Position numbers and translations under genes: made by a program | NCBI GenBank assembly: GCA_005223035.1 | Contig: NJBK01000018.1 | Location: 1 to 53,178 of the forward strand | Length of the DNA: 53,178 bases | DNA from: Chloroflexi bacterium B3_Chlor | GTDB taxonomy: Bacteria; Chloroflexota; Anaerolineae; UBA7937; B3-Chlor | Direction: 5' to 3' | Shown here: in pieces, positions 24,589 through 36,888 of the stretch | How the letters are laid out: each line of letters begins with the position of its first letter | Position numbering within the stretch: position 1 is the stretch's first letter | Notes under the pieces: generated by a model | What the model saw: the letters and a program-made list of their open reading frames with translations, nothing else | Databases searched by the model: none | Told to the model about the DNA's origin: nothing

Positions 24589-24756
24589 ATGGCTGAAGTA
24601 AGCATTAAGTGTCCACAGTGTGGCATGGAGCTGAAGGCTCCGAACGAAGACGAACTGGCAAAGAACTTCAAGGCACACACCCATGAAGTGCATGACATGG
24701 AGATGTCCGAAGAAGAAGCCAAGCAAAAAGTCAAGATGATGCGTGGCGGCATGTAG
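24589..24756 (+). CDS. Small DUF1059-like cysteine protein
   Basis: 55 residues, with a strong AGAAGGAGG ribosome site seven bases before ATG 24589. The sequence has CPQCGMELKAP, then DELAKNFKAHTHEVHDME and a charged helical tail. The N-terminal CxxC and later HxxxxH resemble the DUF1059 family of small predicted metal-binding proteins, whose function is not known. It stands alone between the sigma operon and the discoidin lipoprotein. Confidence 0.75.
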   Translation: MAEVSIKCPQCGMELKAPNEDELAKNFKAHTHEVHDMEMSEEEAKQKVKMMRGGM

Positions 24757-25105
24757 ACTGGCCGCAGGATTGGCTTACTCTGGTCACCCCTCCCGGTCGG
24801 TGCATTCTGAGCGCGGTACACGCCTCTTGGACGTCATTGGCTTCGCCTGAACAAGGTGACCGCAGCGAGAGGTGCGCGCTTGCGATCTTTCTTTTCCGTC
24901 GGGAGGGGTGTATCCAGGGAAGCACCGTAGCGCGACCGGTTCACGGGCCAGCAAGTGCCTTGTGACACCACTACGGTTATGTCTGTCGGCTCATCAGGGG
25001 CACACCACCCGCCTGAATGGGCTACAGCAGCGCCAGCTCCGCTGGCCGGACTAGGCGAGCTACCAAAAGCGTAGCAGTGGATGAAGGTAATGAAGTTAGG
25101 AGGCT
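24757..25105. other. Gene-free region flanked by an 11-bp inverted repeat
   Basis: The arms CACCCCTCCCG (24785-24795) and CGGGAGGGGTG (24900-24910) are perfect complements about 105 bases apart. A weaker inner pairing is possible (CGCCTCT with AGAGGTGCG), so a transcript could fold into a long branched stem. I see no open frame or promoter. The last bases hold GGAGG for the next gene. Confidence 0.35.
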
Positions 25106-25954
25106 ATGGAGTTGAAAGGCAAGCAGCTGACAGCCTTGGCCCTGCTCCTGGTGTTGGTCGCTTGTGGCGGCCAAACGGCGACCTCGGGCCGGATCATGCC
25201 CTTGGAAGAGATGCCAGGCGGCTTCGAAGGGCCTAACGTTCTCGAAATAACTGGATCCTCGGCGGTAATCCAATTCACGTCCGGCGTGCCCATCGTGTGC
25301 AACGTGGCCTTCGGCACCGGCACCAACTATGGCAGCCTGGCCACCATGCCCATGATGGCAGGCGCCATCCGCGACCACGCCGTCACTCTGGGCGGATTGG
25401 CGCCAAACACCACCTACCGCTACCGCCTGACCCTGACTGACGAGCAAGCTCGCGTCTACCAATCGCAGGACTTCACCTTCACCACGTCGGCCGTCGAGCA
25501 GCCGCCTGCGGACCGACCTGAAGGCGAAAACGTCGCCTCACTCGCGGCTGGTGGCCGAGTCATTGGCGTCTCCAGCAACTTTGGCGGCGGAGACAACGAC
25601 ACGGCCTTCGGGGCCAACAACGCTATCGACGGGCAGCCTAACACCGAATGGTCATCCAACGGGGATGGAGATGACGTCTGGATTGAGATTGAGCTGGATC
25701 AGACCTACGACGTGCACACCATCGGTTTCTGGACACGCACAATGCCCAACGACACGGCGCAGATCTTTAGCTTCACGGTAACGACCGACGAGGGCACGAC
25801 TCACGGGCCCTTCGATCTGCCCGACGCCAGCCAAATCTACTACTTCCCTATGCAGTTCACGGCGCGAACGTTGCGCTTTGATGCCGTGGAGACCGACACG
25901 GGAAACACAGGCGCGGTGGAGATCGAGGTCTTCGGTGCGCCGCACGAGGAATAA
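25106..25954 (+). CDS. Lipoprotein with fibronectin-III-like and F5/8 type C (discoidin) domains
   Basis: ATG 25106 after GGAGG. A lipoprotein signal (LTALALLLVLVACGG) places the lipidated Cys at residue 20, so the protein is exported and membrane-anchored. Residues about 35-128 are a fibronectin type III-like beta-sandwich (LGGLAPNTTYRYRLTL, FTFTTS). Residues about 140-280 are a discoidin/F5-8C domain (NAIDGQPNTEWSSNGDGDD, WIEIELDQTYDVHTIGFWTR, ARTLRFDAVET) of the sort that binds carbohydrates. No enzyme domain is present, so it probably serves binding or adhesion. Confidence 0.85.
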   Translation: MELKGKQLTALALLLVLVACGGQTATSGRIMPLEEMPGGFEGPNVLEITGSSAVIQFTSGVPIVCNVAFGTGTNYGSLATMPMMAGAIRDHAVTLGGLAPNTTYRYRLTLTDEQARVYQSQDFTFTTSAVEQPPADRPEGENVASLAAGGRVIGVSSNFGGGDNDTAFGANNAIDGQPNTEWSSNGDGDDVWIEIELDQTYDVHTIGFWTRTMPNDTAQIFSFTVTTDEGTTHGPFDLPDASQIYYFPMQFTARTLRFDAVETDTGNTGAVEIEVFGAPHEE

Positions 25955-26057
25955 CGCCGCTGGAGAACGTGCCGTGGCTCGCCATCTACGCCGACCGCCA
26001 TTGCATCTGATGCCAGTATTCCAGGCGCATCCAGACGATGACAGAGGAGGGTGAGGG

Positions 26058-27062
26058 GTGGACCAGACGATTCTGCTTGCTGGTGACATCGGAGGAACCA
26101 AGACCGACCTCGCTCTCTTCTCGTCAGAGGCCGGTCCTCGAGCGCCACTGGCGGAGGCCACCTTCCCAAGCGCCCGCTATCTCTCTCTGGAAGCGTTAGT
26201 GAGTGAATTCCTGGCTCAGGTGGAAGTGCCCGTCGATCGGGCTAGCTTCGCGGTCGCCGGGCCCGTCGTCGCAGGCGAGGCTAGGGTCACGAACCTACCG
26301 TGGCTGATGCAGGAAACACAACTGGCGGAGGCGCTGAACGTCTCGTCCGTCCGCTTGCTGAACGACTTGAATGCCGTCGCCTATGCCCTACCCTTCCTGA
26401 CGCAGGATGACCTACGCACGCTGAACGAGGGACAGTTGGTACCCAACGGGGCCATGGCCATCATCGCCCCGGGCACCGGCCTGGGTGAAGCGTTCCTCAC
26501 GTGGAATGGTTCGCGCTATATCCCCCATGCCTCGGAAGGAGGGCATGCAGATTTTGCTCCGACGAACGCCATGGAGATCGAACTGCTACGCTATCTATCG
26601 GATCGCTTTGATCACGTCAGCTACGAGCGGGTATGCTCAGGCCGAGGGCTGCCCAATATCTATGCGTATCTTAAGGACAGCGGTTACGCTCAGGAACCAG
26701 CCTGGGTGGCGGAGCAACTCGCTAGAGCAGAAGATCCGACCCCGATTCTAGTCAATGCTGCACTCGATGAGACCTCACCCTGTGAACTATGCGTCGCCAC
26801 CCTCAACACCTTCGTGTCTATCCTGGGGGCTGAGGCAGGGAACCTGGCGCTCAGGGTGGTGGCCACTGGCGGTGTGTACCTGGGCGGAGGTATCCCACCT
26901 CGGATCCTGCCCGCTTTGCAGAAAGGACAATTCATGCAGGCCTTCAGCAACAAAGGGCGTCTGTCAGAGTTGATGACTCGGATCCCGGTCCATGTGATCC
27001 TCAATCCCAAAGTGGCGCTCATTGGCGCCGCCTGCCATGGTCTGGAGCAAGTGCATGATTGA
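26058..27062 (+). CDS. glk: Glucokinase
   Basis: Phosphorylates glucose with ATP to glucose 6-phosphate. It belongs to the bacterial Glk family: phosphate-1 loop LAGDIGGTKTDLALFS at residues 7-22, RLLNDLNAVAYALP (sugar-binding Asn-Asp), the APGTGLGEAFL adenosine/phosphate-2 region, and SEGGHADFAPTN. It uses a GTG start with GAGGAGGGTGAGG upstream. It opens a plus-strand operon that runs to 40677 and contains the whole pentose-phosphate pathway; the next gene overlaps its 3' end by eight bases. Confidence 0.93.
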   Translation: MDQTILLAGDIGGTKTDLALFSSEAGPRAPLAEATFPSARYLSLEALVSEFLAQVEVPVDRASFAVAGPVVAGEARVTNLPWLMQETQLAEALNVSSVRLLNDLNAVAYALPFLTQDDLRTLNEGQLVPNGAMAIIAPGTGLGEAFLTWNGSRYIPHASEGGHADFAPTNAMEIELLRYLSDRFDHVSYERVCSGRGLPNIYAYLKDSGYAQEPAWVAEQLARAEDPTPILVNAALDETSPCELCVATLNTFVSILGAEAGNLALRVVATGGVYLGGGIPPRILPALQKGQFMQAFSNKGRLSELMTRIPVHVILNPKVALIGAACHGLEQVHD

Positions 27063-27837
27063 CCAGCAACGTGAAGCAGTTTTCCGTACGGAAGAAGGTG
27101 TTCTTGTACCAGCGGTGACTGCTCAAGAAATGCGCGAGGTGGACCGCATTGCAGTCGAGGAATTCGGCCTGGGCATCCTCCAGATGATGGAGAATGCAGG
27201 ACGGAATCTTGCGGACAACTTGCTCACCATGCTCGACGGGGCCAAGGCTGAGATAACCATCTTGGCGGGTTCGGGCGGCAACGGCGGCGGAGGTCTGTGC
27301 TGTGCGCGTCACCTTCACAACCGGGGCTTCAAGGTATGGGTCGTGATCGACCGAGAACAGGCGGAGCTAACCACCGCCGCGCGCAACCAACTTCAAATCC
27401 TCCGCGCTGCCGGCGTGCCGCCAATGGACGCCTCCCATGCCCGCGACTTCCTGCGGAGGTCTCAAGTTGTCGTGGATGCGCTCATCGGCTACGGGCTACG
27501 CGGCACCCCACAGGGTAGGACAGCAGAACTCATTGATCTGTGCAACGATCGCGGAAGAAGGATCCTTTCGCTTGACGTCCCCTCGGGCCTCAATGCCACG
27601 ACAGGCGACGCTCCAGGCCCGGTGGTGCGGCCAGATCGGACGCTGACCCTCGCCCTACCTAAGACCGGCCTCCACAGTTTGCCTGGGGACTTGTACCTGG
27701 GCGACATCGGCATCCCACCTGAGGTGTTCCACCGGCTTGGGCTGAGTTTCGAGCCACCGTTCAAGAAAAGCCACTGGGTACGCCTCGTTTCTACACCCGA
27801 AGGAAACCACCCTGGGCTTGATGGAGCCGCTGACTAG
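27055..27837 (+). CDS. nnrE: NAD(P)H-hydrate epimerase
   Basis: Repairs hydrated NAD(P)H by interconverting the R and S epimers. It is a YjeF_N domain protein: VTAQEMREVDRIAVEEFGLGILQMMENAGR at the start, the nucleotide-binding GSGGNGGGGLCCARHL, DALIGYGLRGTP with the catalytic Asp, and SLDVPSGLNATTGDAP. At 260 residues it carries only the epimerase half; the fused NnrD dehydratase domain often found C-terminal is absent here. ATG 27055 overlaps the glucokinase stop. Being next to NADPH-producing genes fits a housekeeping repair role. Confidence 0.9.
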   Translation: MIDQQREAVFRTEEGVLVPAVTAQEMREVDRIAVEEFGLGILQMMENAGRNLADNLLTMLDGAKAEITILAGSGGNGGGGLCCARHLHNRGFKVWVVIDREQAELTTAARNQLQILRAAGVPPMDASHARDFLRRSQVVVDALIGYGLRGTPQGRTAELIDLCNDRGRRILSLDVPSGLNATTGDAPGPVVRPDRTLTLALPKTGLHSLPGDLYLGDIGIPPEVFHRLGLSFEPPFKKSHWVRLVSTPEGNHPGLDGAAD

Positions 27838-27858
27838 GATCTCAACAGGAGAGAAAAC

Positions 27859-29871
27859 GTGACCGACCAAGCTGATTTGGACCAACAGTGCATTAACACC
27901 ATCCGCTTTCTCGCCGTGGATGCTGTGCAACAAGCAAGATCCGGTCATCCCGGCACCCCCATGGGAGCGGCCTCTATGGCCTACACGCTGTGGGATCGCT
28001 TTCTCAAGCACAATCCACGCAACCCCACCTGGCCCGACCGTGACCGGTTCATCCTGTCGGCCGGTCACGCCTCGATGTTGCTCTACGCCCTGCTGCACGT
28101 GACCGGCTATGACCTGCCATTGGAGGAACTACGAAACTTCCGCCAGTGGGGCAGCAAGACCCCAGGCCATCCCGAGTACGGTCTCACGCCAGGTGTCGAG
28201 GCGACCACCGGACCTCTGGGACAGGGCTTCGCCAACGGGGTAGGCATGGCTATCGCCGAGCGCTGGCTGGCCGACCATTATAGCCAGCCGGGCCACGAAA
28301 TCATCGATCATTATGTCTACTCCATCGTCTCCGACGGCGACATGCAAGAGGGTGTGACCAGCGAGGCAGCCAGCCTGGCTGGCACCCTTCGGCTCGGCAA
28401 GTTGATCTACCTCTACGACGACAACGACATCCAGATCGAGGGCCCCACCGACACCGTCTTCACCGAGAACGTGGGGCGCCGCTTTCGAGCCTATGGCTGG
28501 CAGGTATTAGGGCCAATTGACGGCCATGATACAGCTGCGATCGAGATGGCAATCCGCAGGGCTCAAGATGAGACGGAGCGCCCCTCACTCATCATCTGCA
28601 AGACGGTCATCGGATACGGCAGCCCAGCCCAGGCAACGGCCAAGGTGCACGGCGAGCCTCTGGGAGAGGAGAATGTGCGAGCGGCCAAGGACATCCTGGG
28701 TTGGCCCCAGGAGCCGGCTTTCTACGTTCCAGACGAGGTGCTGGACCACATGCGGAATGCCGTTGGGCGGGGCGAAGCAGCGGAATATGAGTGGCGGCAA
28801 CGCATGGAGGCCTACACTCGCGACAATCCCGAACTGGCTGCTCAATTGCAAGGGCAGCTCCGTGGGGAACTGCCCGCCGGTTGGGACGAAGGCTTAGCGG
28901 AGCCATTTCCTCCGGGGTCAAAGCCCATCGCCACTCGCGCAGCGTCGGGTCAAGTGCTGAACGCGCTCGCGCAGCGCGTCCATGGCCTAACCGGCGGTTC
29001 GGCGGACCTCGCGCCCAGCACCAAGACAATAATCGTCGGCTACGGCGATTTCGGTTGGGACAACTACTGCGGCCATAACATGCACTTCGGCGTGCGGGAA
29101 CATGCCATGGGCGCCATCGCCAACGGAATGGCCCTGCACGGTGGCGTTATTCCATACGCCGCTACATTTCTTATCTTCTCCGACTACATGCGCCCGCCGA
29201 TGCGGTTGGCCGCGCTGATGGGCATTCCGGTGATATACGTCTTCACCCACGACAGCATCGGTATGGGCGAAGACGGGCCTACCCACCAGCCCATCGAACA
29301 CCTGATGAACCTGCGGGCCGTGCCCAACCTGACCGTCATCCGCCCCGCTGACGCGACCGAGACGGTAGAAGCCTGGCGGGCAGCCTTGCTGAATACTCAC
29401 GGACCCACTGCGCTGGTATTCACGCGACAGAAACTGCCGGTGCTGGATCGCACGGCGCTCACTCCGGCAGAGGGGCTCCAACGCGGTGCTTATGTGCTCT
29501 GGGACTCAGATGACGGTACGCCCCGGGTGATCCTCATAGGTTCGGGGTCCGAGGTCCACGTGGCCCTCGAGGCAGGCAGGCGCCTGGCAGACGAACGCGT
29601 GAAAGTGAGAGTAGTTTCCATGCCCAGTTGGGAGTTGTTCGATCAGCAACGGGCTGAATACCGGGAGAGCGTGTTGCCGTCGAACGTGAGGGAACGCGTG
29701 GCAGTGGAGGCGGGCATTGAGGTGGGCTGGGAGCACTATGTGGGATTGGACGGAGCAGTGGTTGGAATGCAGAGCTTTGGTGCCAGTGCCCCAGGCGAGG
29801 TTCTGTACCAGCAGTTTGGGATCACCGCCGAAAACGTCACCGCCCACGCCAGAGCTCTACTGAAGCGTTAG
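27859..29871 (+). CDS. tkt: Transketolase
   Basis: A thiamine-diphosphate enzyme moving two-carbon ketol units between pentose- and triose/hexose-phosphates. 670 residues, full length. N-terminal [18 protein letters not shown], the ThDP/Mg motif [18 protein letters not shown] running to [10 protein letters not shown], the central [20 protein letters not shown], and [20 protein letters not shown] are all in order. GTG start behind AACAGGAGAG. It is in an operon with the other pentose-phosphate genes. Confidence 0.97.
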   Translation: MTDQADLDQQCINTIRFLAVDAVQQARSGHPGTPMGAASMAYTLWDRFLKHNPRNPTWPDRDRFILSAGHASMLLYALLHVTGYDLPLEELRNFRQWGSKTPGHPEYGLTPGVEATTGPLGQGFANGVGMAIAERWLADHYSQPGHEIIDHYVYSIVSDGDMQEGVTSEAASLAGTLRLGKLIYLYDDNDIQIEGPTDTVFTENVGRRFRAYGWQVLGPIDGHDTAAIEMAIRRAQDETERPSLIICKTVIGYGSPAQATAKVHGEPLGEENVRAAKDILGWPQEPAFYVPDEVLDHMRNAVGRGEAAEYEWRQRMEAYTRDNPELAAQLQGQLRGELPAGWDEGLAEPFPPGSKPIATRAASGQVLNALAQRVHGLTGGSADLAPSTKTIIVGYGDFGWDNYCGHNMHFGVREHAMGAIANGMALHGGVIPYAATFLIFSDYMRPPMRLAALMGIPVIYVFTHDSIGMGEDGPTHQPIEHLMNLRAVPNLTVIRPADATETVEAWRAALLNTHGPTALVFTRQKLPVLDRTALTPAEGLQRGAYVLWDSDDGTPRVILIGSGSEVHVALEAGRRLADERVKVRVVSMPSWELFDQQRAEYRESVLPSNVRERVAVEAGIEVGWEHYVGLDGAVVGMQSFGASAPGEVLYQQFGITAENVTAHARALLKR

Positions 29872-29894
29872 GCAAGGCAAAGGCAACAGACCAG

Positions 29895-31727
<1,833 letters not shown>

Positions 31728-31825
31728 ATTGTCTGTGCCGTTGAGCAAGGATTTGGTCACACAAGGCAAGTAGGGGTCGTGCCGGCTACGGTCGCTCACT
31801 CCACCTCGCACGAGGAGAGTCCAGA

Positions 31826-34567
31826 ATGGCAGAACTACATGAACTGGCTGGCCTAGGCCAGACCGTCTGGCTCGACTATGTCCGCCGTTCTTTCATCCAA
31901 TCTGGGGATCTACAAGCCCTGGTTGACGACGGGCTTACCGGCGTTACCTCCAACCCCTCGATCTTCGAGAAGGCTATCGCCGGGAGCACAGACTACGACG
32001 ACGCCTTGCACCGCCTGGTTGACGCGGGCAAAGACGCAGGGGAAATCTACGAGACGCTCGTGCTGGAAGACATCCAGCGTGCCGCCGACCTATTGAGGCC
32101 GGTCTACGAGCGCACCGGCGGCGCCGACGGCTACGTCAGTCTGGAGGTGAGCCCCGAGCTAGCCCACGACACGAAAGGCACCATCGCCGAGGCCCGACAC
32201 CTTTTCGCTGCGTTGGACCGACCCAATGTGATGATCAAGGTACCGGCCACTCCCGCCGGCATTCCGGCCATTGAGACGTTAATCGGCGAGGGCATTAACA
32301 TCAACGTCACGCTGATGTTCTCTGTATCACAATACCAGGCTGTGTCCGAGGCTTACATAAACGGGGTGGAAAGGCTGGCCGCCTCTGGGGGAGATGTGAC
32401 CCAAGTCGCGTCGGTGGCTTCTTTCTTCGTCAGCCGCGTCGACACCGCCGTGGACCGAGCGCTGGAGAGGATAGGGGAGACCGAACCCCAAGGCAAGATC
32501 GCCATCGCAAACGCGAAAGTCGCCTACGGCCTTTTCCGAAAAACCTTCAGCGGTCCCCGTTGGGAGAGTCTAGCCATGCTGGGCGCCCGTGTCCAGCGCC
32601 CCCTGTGGGCCAGCACCAGCACCAAGAATCCGCTGTACCCAGACACGCTCTACGTGGACAACCTCATCGGGCCGGACACTGTCAACACACTGCCGCCCGC
32701 CACGCTGCAAGCCTTCCTTGACCACGGAAGCGTGGCTCCGACCATTGAAGCCAATCTGAAGGAAGCCCACGCCCAGTTGGAGCGCCTATCCGATCTGCAT
32801 GTGGACTTGGATGCCATCACCCAGCGGTTGCTCGGCGACGGTGTAGAAGCCTTTGCCAAGTCCTTCAAGACCCTGATGGCTAGCATCACCGAGAAATGCG
32901 AACGGCTACGGGCTGGTTGGCAGCACCAGTCGGCCACCTTGGGCTCGTACCAACAAACTGTGGATTCCGCCCTGGCCGAGATGGCCGAGAACCGGGTCGT
33001 CAAGCGCATCTGGGCCCACGATCACACCGTCTGGAAGCCGGAGCCTGCTGAAATAGGCAACAGGCTAGGCTGGCTGCACACCGCTGAGCTGATGAGCGAC
33101 AACGTCTACCGCATTGAGGCGCTCACCGAGGCGGTCCACTCCGATGGATATACGCACGCCCTGCTGCTGGGAATGGGAGGCTCTAGCCTGGCTCCCGAGG
33201 TCTTCCGCAAAACCTTCGGTGTGGCCGAGGGCTATCTGGATTTGTCCGTGCTGGACAGCACCGACCCCGGAGCGGTCCTGGCCCACGCGGAAGGGCTCGA
33301 CCCGACACGCACACTCTTCATCGTCGCCACCAAGTCGGGCACTACGGTGGAGACCCTGTCCTTGTTCAAGTTCTTCTACAACCGTGTGGGAGGTGCCGTC
33401 GGTGCCCAGCGGGCGGGTGAGCACTTTGTGGCCATCACCGATCCGCTCAGCCCACTGGCAGACCTGGCCAGCCAGCACACATTCCGCGCCACCTTCCTCA
33501 ATGATCCGAACATCGGCGGGCGCTACTCAGCTCTCTCTTACTTCGGGCTTGTGCCGGCGGCGCTGTTGGGAGTAGACGTCCCTCGCCTCCTGGACCGCGC
33601 GCTGACGAGCGCCACCGCCTGCGAGGGATGCGTGGCAGCGGAAGACAATCCTGGTGCCTGGCTGGGCGCGATACTTGGGGAATTGGCGACAGCAAGGCGG
33701 GACAAGCTCACGCTCATCGCGTCACCGGCCATCGCCAGCTTCGGCAACTGGGTGGAACAACTCATCGCCGAGAGCACCGGCAAGGAGGGGCAAGGCATCC
33801 TGCCGGTGGTGGGAGAGCCAATGGGGTCCCCAGCGGTCTATGGAGTCGACCGTCTCTTCGTCCACCTGCGCCTGGACCATGACGAGACCCACGACGCCGC
33901 ACTGGCCGCTCTGGAGGGAGCTGGCTATCCAGTGGCGTGTCTGCACCTCCACGACCCCTACGATCTGGGCGGACAGTTCTTCCTCTGGGAGATGGCTACC
34001 GCGGTGGCTGGACATCGTCTGAACATCAACCCCTTCGACCAGCCCAACGTCGAGGCAGCGAAGGCGCTGGCTCGCCAGATGGTCGCCGAGTACACCGCAA
34101 GAGGGACGCTCCCCAGTGTCGAATCGTCAGCCCTCACTGCAGAGGCCCTGAACGAATTCCTCAGCCAGGCTCAGCCCCATGACTACGTGGCCCTACAGGC
34201 TTACGTCCAGCCCACCGGTGAGACCGACGCAGCACTACTGGCCCTGCGAGCGCGTCTACGCGACCGGCTTCGGCTGGCGACAACGGTCGGATATGGTCCA
34301 CGCTACTTGCACTCGACCGGCCAACTGCACAAAGGTGACGGGGGCCATGGCCTCTTCATCCAATTCACGTGCGACGACGAACAGGACATACCCATTCCTG
34401 AAGTAGCAGGTGCTTCGGCTTCGTCCATCAGCTTCGGCGTGCTCAAGGCAGCTCAGGCGCTGGGCGACCACCGGGCGTTGCTGAACGCTGGTCGGCGCGT
34501 GATCCGGTTCCATCTCGGGTCCGATGTTATCGGTGGGCTGAGAAAACTGAGCGAGATGCTCTCATGA
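31826..34567 (+). CDS. tal-pgi: Bifunctional transaldolase / glucose-6-phosphate isomerase
   Basis: A 913-residue fusion. Residues 1-365 are transaldolase: LDYVRRSFIQSGDL, GVTSNPSIFEKAI, and the Schiff-base Lys138 in NVMIKVPATPAGI. Residues about 375-913 are phosphoglucose isomerase: MGGSSLAPEVFRKTF, VATKSGTTVETLSLFKFF, NDPNIGGRYSALSYFG, and a late THSTGQ-like LHSTGQLHKGDGGHGLF. The fusion joins a non-oxidative pentose-phosphate step to the fructose-6-phosphate/glucose-6-phosphate exchange, letting carbon recycle to Zwf. Both halves look intact. Its stop overlaps the start of the TauE-like gene. Confidence 0.96.
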   Translation: MAELHELAGLGQTVWLDYVRRSFIQSGDLQALVDDGLTGVTSNPSIFEKAIAGSTDYDDALHRLVDAGKDAGEIYETLVLEDIQRAADLLRPVYERTGGADGYVSLEVSPELAHDTKGTIAEARHLFAALDRPNVMIKVPATPAGIPAIETLIGEGININVTLMFSVSQYQAVSEAYINGVERLAASGGDVTQVASVASFFVSRVDTAVDRALERIGETEPQGKIAIANAKVAYGLFRKTFSGPRWESLAMLGARVQRPLWASTSTKNPLYPDTLYVDNLIGPDTVNTLPPATLQAFLDHGSVAPTIEANLKEAHAQLERLSDLHVDLDAITQRLLGDGVEAFAKSFKTLMASITEKCERLRAGWQHQSATLGSYQQTVDSALAEMAENRVVKRIWAHDHTVWKPEPAEIGNRLGWLHTAELMSDNVYRIEALTEAVHSDGYTHALLLGMGGSSLAPEVFRKTFGVAEGYLDLSVLDSTDPGAVLAHAEGLDPTRTLFIVATKSGTTVETLSLFKFFYNRVGGAVGAQRAGEHFVAITDPLSPLADLASQHTFRATFLNDPNIGGRYSALSYFGLVPAALLGVDVPRLLDRALTSATACEGCVAAEDNPGAWLGAILGELATARRDKLTLIASPAIASFGNWVEQLIAESTGKEGQGILPVVGEPMGSPAVYGVDRLFVHLRLDHDETHDAALAALEGAGYPVACLHLHDPYDLGGQFFLWEMATAVAGHRLNINPFDQPNVEAAKALARQMVAEYTARGTLPSVESSALTAEALNEFLSQAQPHDYVALQAYVQPTGETDAALLALRARLRDRLRLATTVGYGPRYLHSTGQLHKGDGGHGLFIQFTCDDEQDIPIPEVAGASASSISFGVLKAAQALGDHRALLNAGRRVIRFHLGSDVIGGLRKLSEMLS

Positions 34568-35421
34568 GTGTCCAATACTGGTACATGCTCCCTCTTGGGA
34601 TTGTCATCAGCACTATTGCCACCGGATCAGGTGTCGGTGGTGCCACCTTCTTTGCACCTCTCTTCATCCTTGCCTTAGGGCTCCAACCGGAGGTCGCCAT
34701 TGGCACAGCCTTGATAACGGAGGTCTTCGGCTTCACCAGTGGCTTGTATGCCTATGCCCGTGAGCGCCTGATCGATTACCAGCTAGGCAACAGCATGCTG
34801 GTTACTACGGTTCCCATGGCCCTACTGGGTGCGTGGCTCGTCGAGTTGATCGAGCCAGATATCGTTAAGGTCATCCTAGGGGTTGGGCTCTTTGCTGTGG
34901 CAGCCAACGCGCTCCGTGCCCCGGCGCGGAAGGCCGTCGCCCGCATGGACGCGGCTATACTCCAGGAGTACGGCGGCAGAAAAGGCGAGACCTGCCTGGT
35001 CACGGCCGAGGGCCAGGAGATATGCTATACTGTGTGCAACCGAACCGAAGGTCGCCTGGTCGCCGCTGTGGGCGCACTGTTCAAGGGGATGATCGCCACC
35101 GGCCTGGGTGAAATTGACGAGCACTTCTTCCTAGAGCGCTGCCACGTTCCCAGCAGAGTCTCAGTGGCAACCGGTGTCTTTGTGGTCTTGTTCACCACTC
35201 TGTCCGCATCGGCTGGGCATTTGCTGAGGTTCGCCCTCGCGGGTGGTCCGGAGTTGGGAACTGCGCTAAGCCTTCTCATCTTCGCCATCCCCGGCGTGAT
35301 CCTGGGGGGACAACTGGGACCGTGGTTGATCAACCGTGTTCCCCAGCGCGCTCTCGAGCGCGCGCTACACATTCTGCTACTGCTGGTTGCGGCCTTGACG
35401 CTCTTGGAGGCTCTCCTATGA
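34564..35421 (+). CDS. TauE/SafE-family membrane transporter
   Basis: A 285-residue membrane protein with about eight hydrophobic segments in two repeats. The family's glycine-rich start is seen (GIVISTIATGSGVGGATFFAPLFIL, AIGTALITEVFGFTSGL) and again in the second half (LFKGMIATGLGEIDEHFFL, VSVATGVFVVLFTTLSAS). A soluble loop of about 50 residues at 130-170 contains three cysteines (TCLVTAEGQEICYTVC). Family members export sulfite, sulfoacetate or similar organic anions. It overlaps the genes on both sides by four bases, so it is firmly part of the sugar operon, but its substrate there is unknown. Confidence 0.82.
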   Translation: MSVQYWYMLPLGIVISTIATGSGVGGATFFAPLFILALGLQPEVAIGTALITEVFGFTSGLYAYARERLIDYQLGNSMLVTTVPMALLGAWLVELIEPDIVKVILGVGLFAVAANALRAPARKAVARMDAAILQEYGGRKGETCLVTAEGQEICYTVCNRTEGRLVAAVGALFKGMIATGLGEIDEHFFLERCHVPSRVSVATGVFVVLFTTLSASAGHLLRFALAGGPELGTALSLLIFAIPGVILGGQLGPWLINRVPQRALERALHILLLLVAALTLLEALL

Positions 35422-36161
35422 TCCGAGCTATGATCTTCGACTTGGACGGCACCCTGGCGCAAACGGAGAAGCTCGAGGCCCTTTCCTACGCCCTCGCCGT
35501 CGTCGACCTATGCGCCGACCAAACAACCGAAGCCTTCGTGATAGATGCATTCACTGATGTCGTGGGCCGGTCGCGCCGAGGTGTGGCCACGTCACTGGTG
35601 GAGAGGTTCGGGTTAGTCAATGGGGCCCAGGCACGCATGGCAGAGTTCGGCGTGAGCGCGCCTTGGCTGGCCCTTGTCCAGCTGCGCCTGCGGTACTATT
35701 CGGAAATGATGGCGGACCCAGGTGTGCTGCCCAGCAACCAGGGGTCGCACAACGTGGCCCTACTGCAACAGGCCCGCACAAGCCGCTGCAAGACGGCCCT
35801 GGCCACGATGTCCACTTGCGCAGAGACGCTCGGTGTGCTAGAGGCGCTGAATCTGATGCACGAATTCGACTTCATCGCCACGCGTGACGACGTCGAGCAC
35901 GGCAAACCAGATCCCGAAATCAACCAACTCGCGATCCGGGAACTGGACGTCCCTCTGGACGACTGCCTGGTCATCGAAGACTCGCCCTCCGGGGTCAAAG
36001 CAGCACTGGGGACGGGGGTGTGGTGCATCGTCGTGACCACGCCCCTTACCCGCCAGGCGATCCACTCCGAGCGGCTCGTAGATGAACGCTGGATTGTGGA
36101 TAATCCGACCACCCTCACTGTGGTCGTGGAACAGATGATGACAGAGAGAAAAGGGGACTGA
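35418..36161 (+). CDS. HAD-superfamily sugar-phosphatase/phosphoglucomutase-like protein
   Basis: A 247-residue haloacid-dehalogenase hydrolase of the CbbY/beta-phosphoglucomutase subfamily. Motif I is [12 protein letters not shown] (nucleophile Asp and acid/base Asp), a helical cap follows at about residues 20-90, motif II is around [10 protein letters not shown], motif III is the Lys in EHGKPDPEI, and motif IV is [13 protein letters not shown]. It probably dephosphorylates or isomerises a sugar phosphate; CbbY-type enzymes remove inhibitory xylulose bisphosphate. It overlaps tauE by four bases and precedes rpiA by 13. Confidence 0.82.
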   Translation: MIRAMIFDLDGTLAQTEKLEALSYALAVVDLCADQTTEAFVIDAFTDVVGRSRRGVATSLVERFGLVNGAQARMAEFGVSAPWLALVQLRLRYYSEMMADPGVLPSNQGSHNVALLQQARTSRCKTALATMSTCAETLGVLEALNLMHEFDFIATRDDVEHGKPDPEINQLAIRELDVPLDDCLVIEDSPSGVKAALGTGVWCIVVTTPLTRQAIHSERLVDERWIVDNPTTLTVVVEQMMTERKGD

Positions 36162-36174
36162 GCAAGCAAGCATT

Positions 36175-36888
36175 GTGAGTACAGACACCGCACGACTCAA
36201 GCAACAGGCTGTCCGGCATGCTGTCGAATTCGTGGAATCAAGGATGGTCGTGGGCCTGGGCCACGGCAGCACGGCTATTCTTGCTGTGCGCCGCATCGCT
36301 CAACTCCTCCGCGACGGCCACTTGGTGGACATCCTCGGCGTCCCCTGCTCGCTCCAAGTCGAGGAAGAGGCGCGACGGCTGGGAATCCCTCTGACCACCC
36401 TTGAGGAACACCCAGTAGTTGACCTAACGATTGACGGCGCCGACGAGGTCGATCCCAAGCTGGACCTGATCAAGGGTGGAGGTGGAGCCCTGTTGCGTGA
36501 GAAGATCGTAGCGCAAGCCAGTCAGCGGGAGATGATTGTGGTGGACGAATCCAAACTGTCCCCCGCACTGGGCACACGATGGGCGCTCCCGGTGGAAGTG
36601 ACCCCCTTCGGTTGGCGCTCTCAGCAATCTTACATACAATCCCTGGGCGCGAGCGTGGTCCTGCGCGAGAGCAGTGACGGCGCTCCTTTCAGAACTGACC
36701 AGGGCAACCTGATCCTGGATTGCAGCTTTGGCCCGATCTCAGAGCCGATTCGTTTGGCGACTAAGTTGAGCCAGCGCGCCGGCGTGGTCGAACACGGTCT
36801 GTTCCTAGGGCTGGCGACGGACGTGATCGTCGCCACTGACCAGGCGATTCGCCATCTCAAGAGAGGAAAAAGTCATGATTGCGATTGA
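36175..36888 (+). CDS. rpiA: Ribose-5-phosphate isomerase A
   Basis: Interconverts ribose 5-phosphate and ribulose 5-phosphate. 237 residues, with [18 protein letters not shown] (phosphate-binding), [29 protein letters not shown] (catalytic Asp/Glu/Lys region) and [16 protein letters not shown] start at 36175. It overlaps rpe by 14 bases. Confidence 0.95.
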   Translation: MSTDTARLKQQAVRHAVEFVESRMVVGLGHGSTAILAVRRIAQLLRDGHLVDILGVPCSLQVEEEARRLGIPLTTLEEHPVVDLTIDGADEVDPKLDLIKGGGGALLREKIVAQASQREMIVVDESKLSPALGTRWALPVEVTPFGWRSQQSYIQSLGASVVLRESSDGAPFRTDQGNLILDCSFGPISEPIRLATKLSQRAGVVEHGLFLGLATDVIVATDQAIRHLKRGKSHDCD

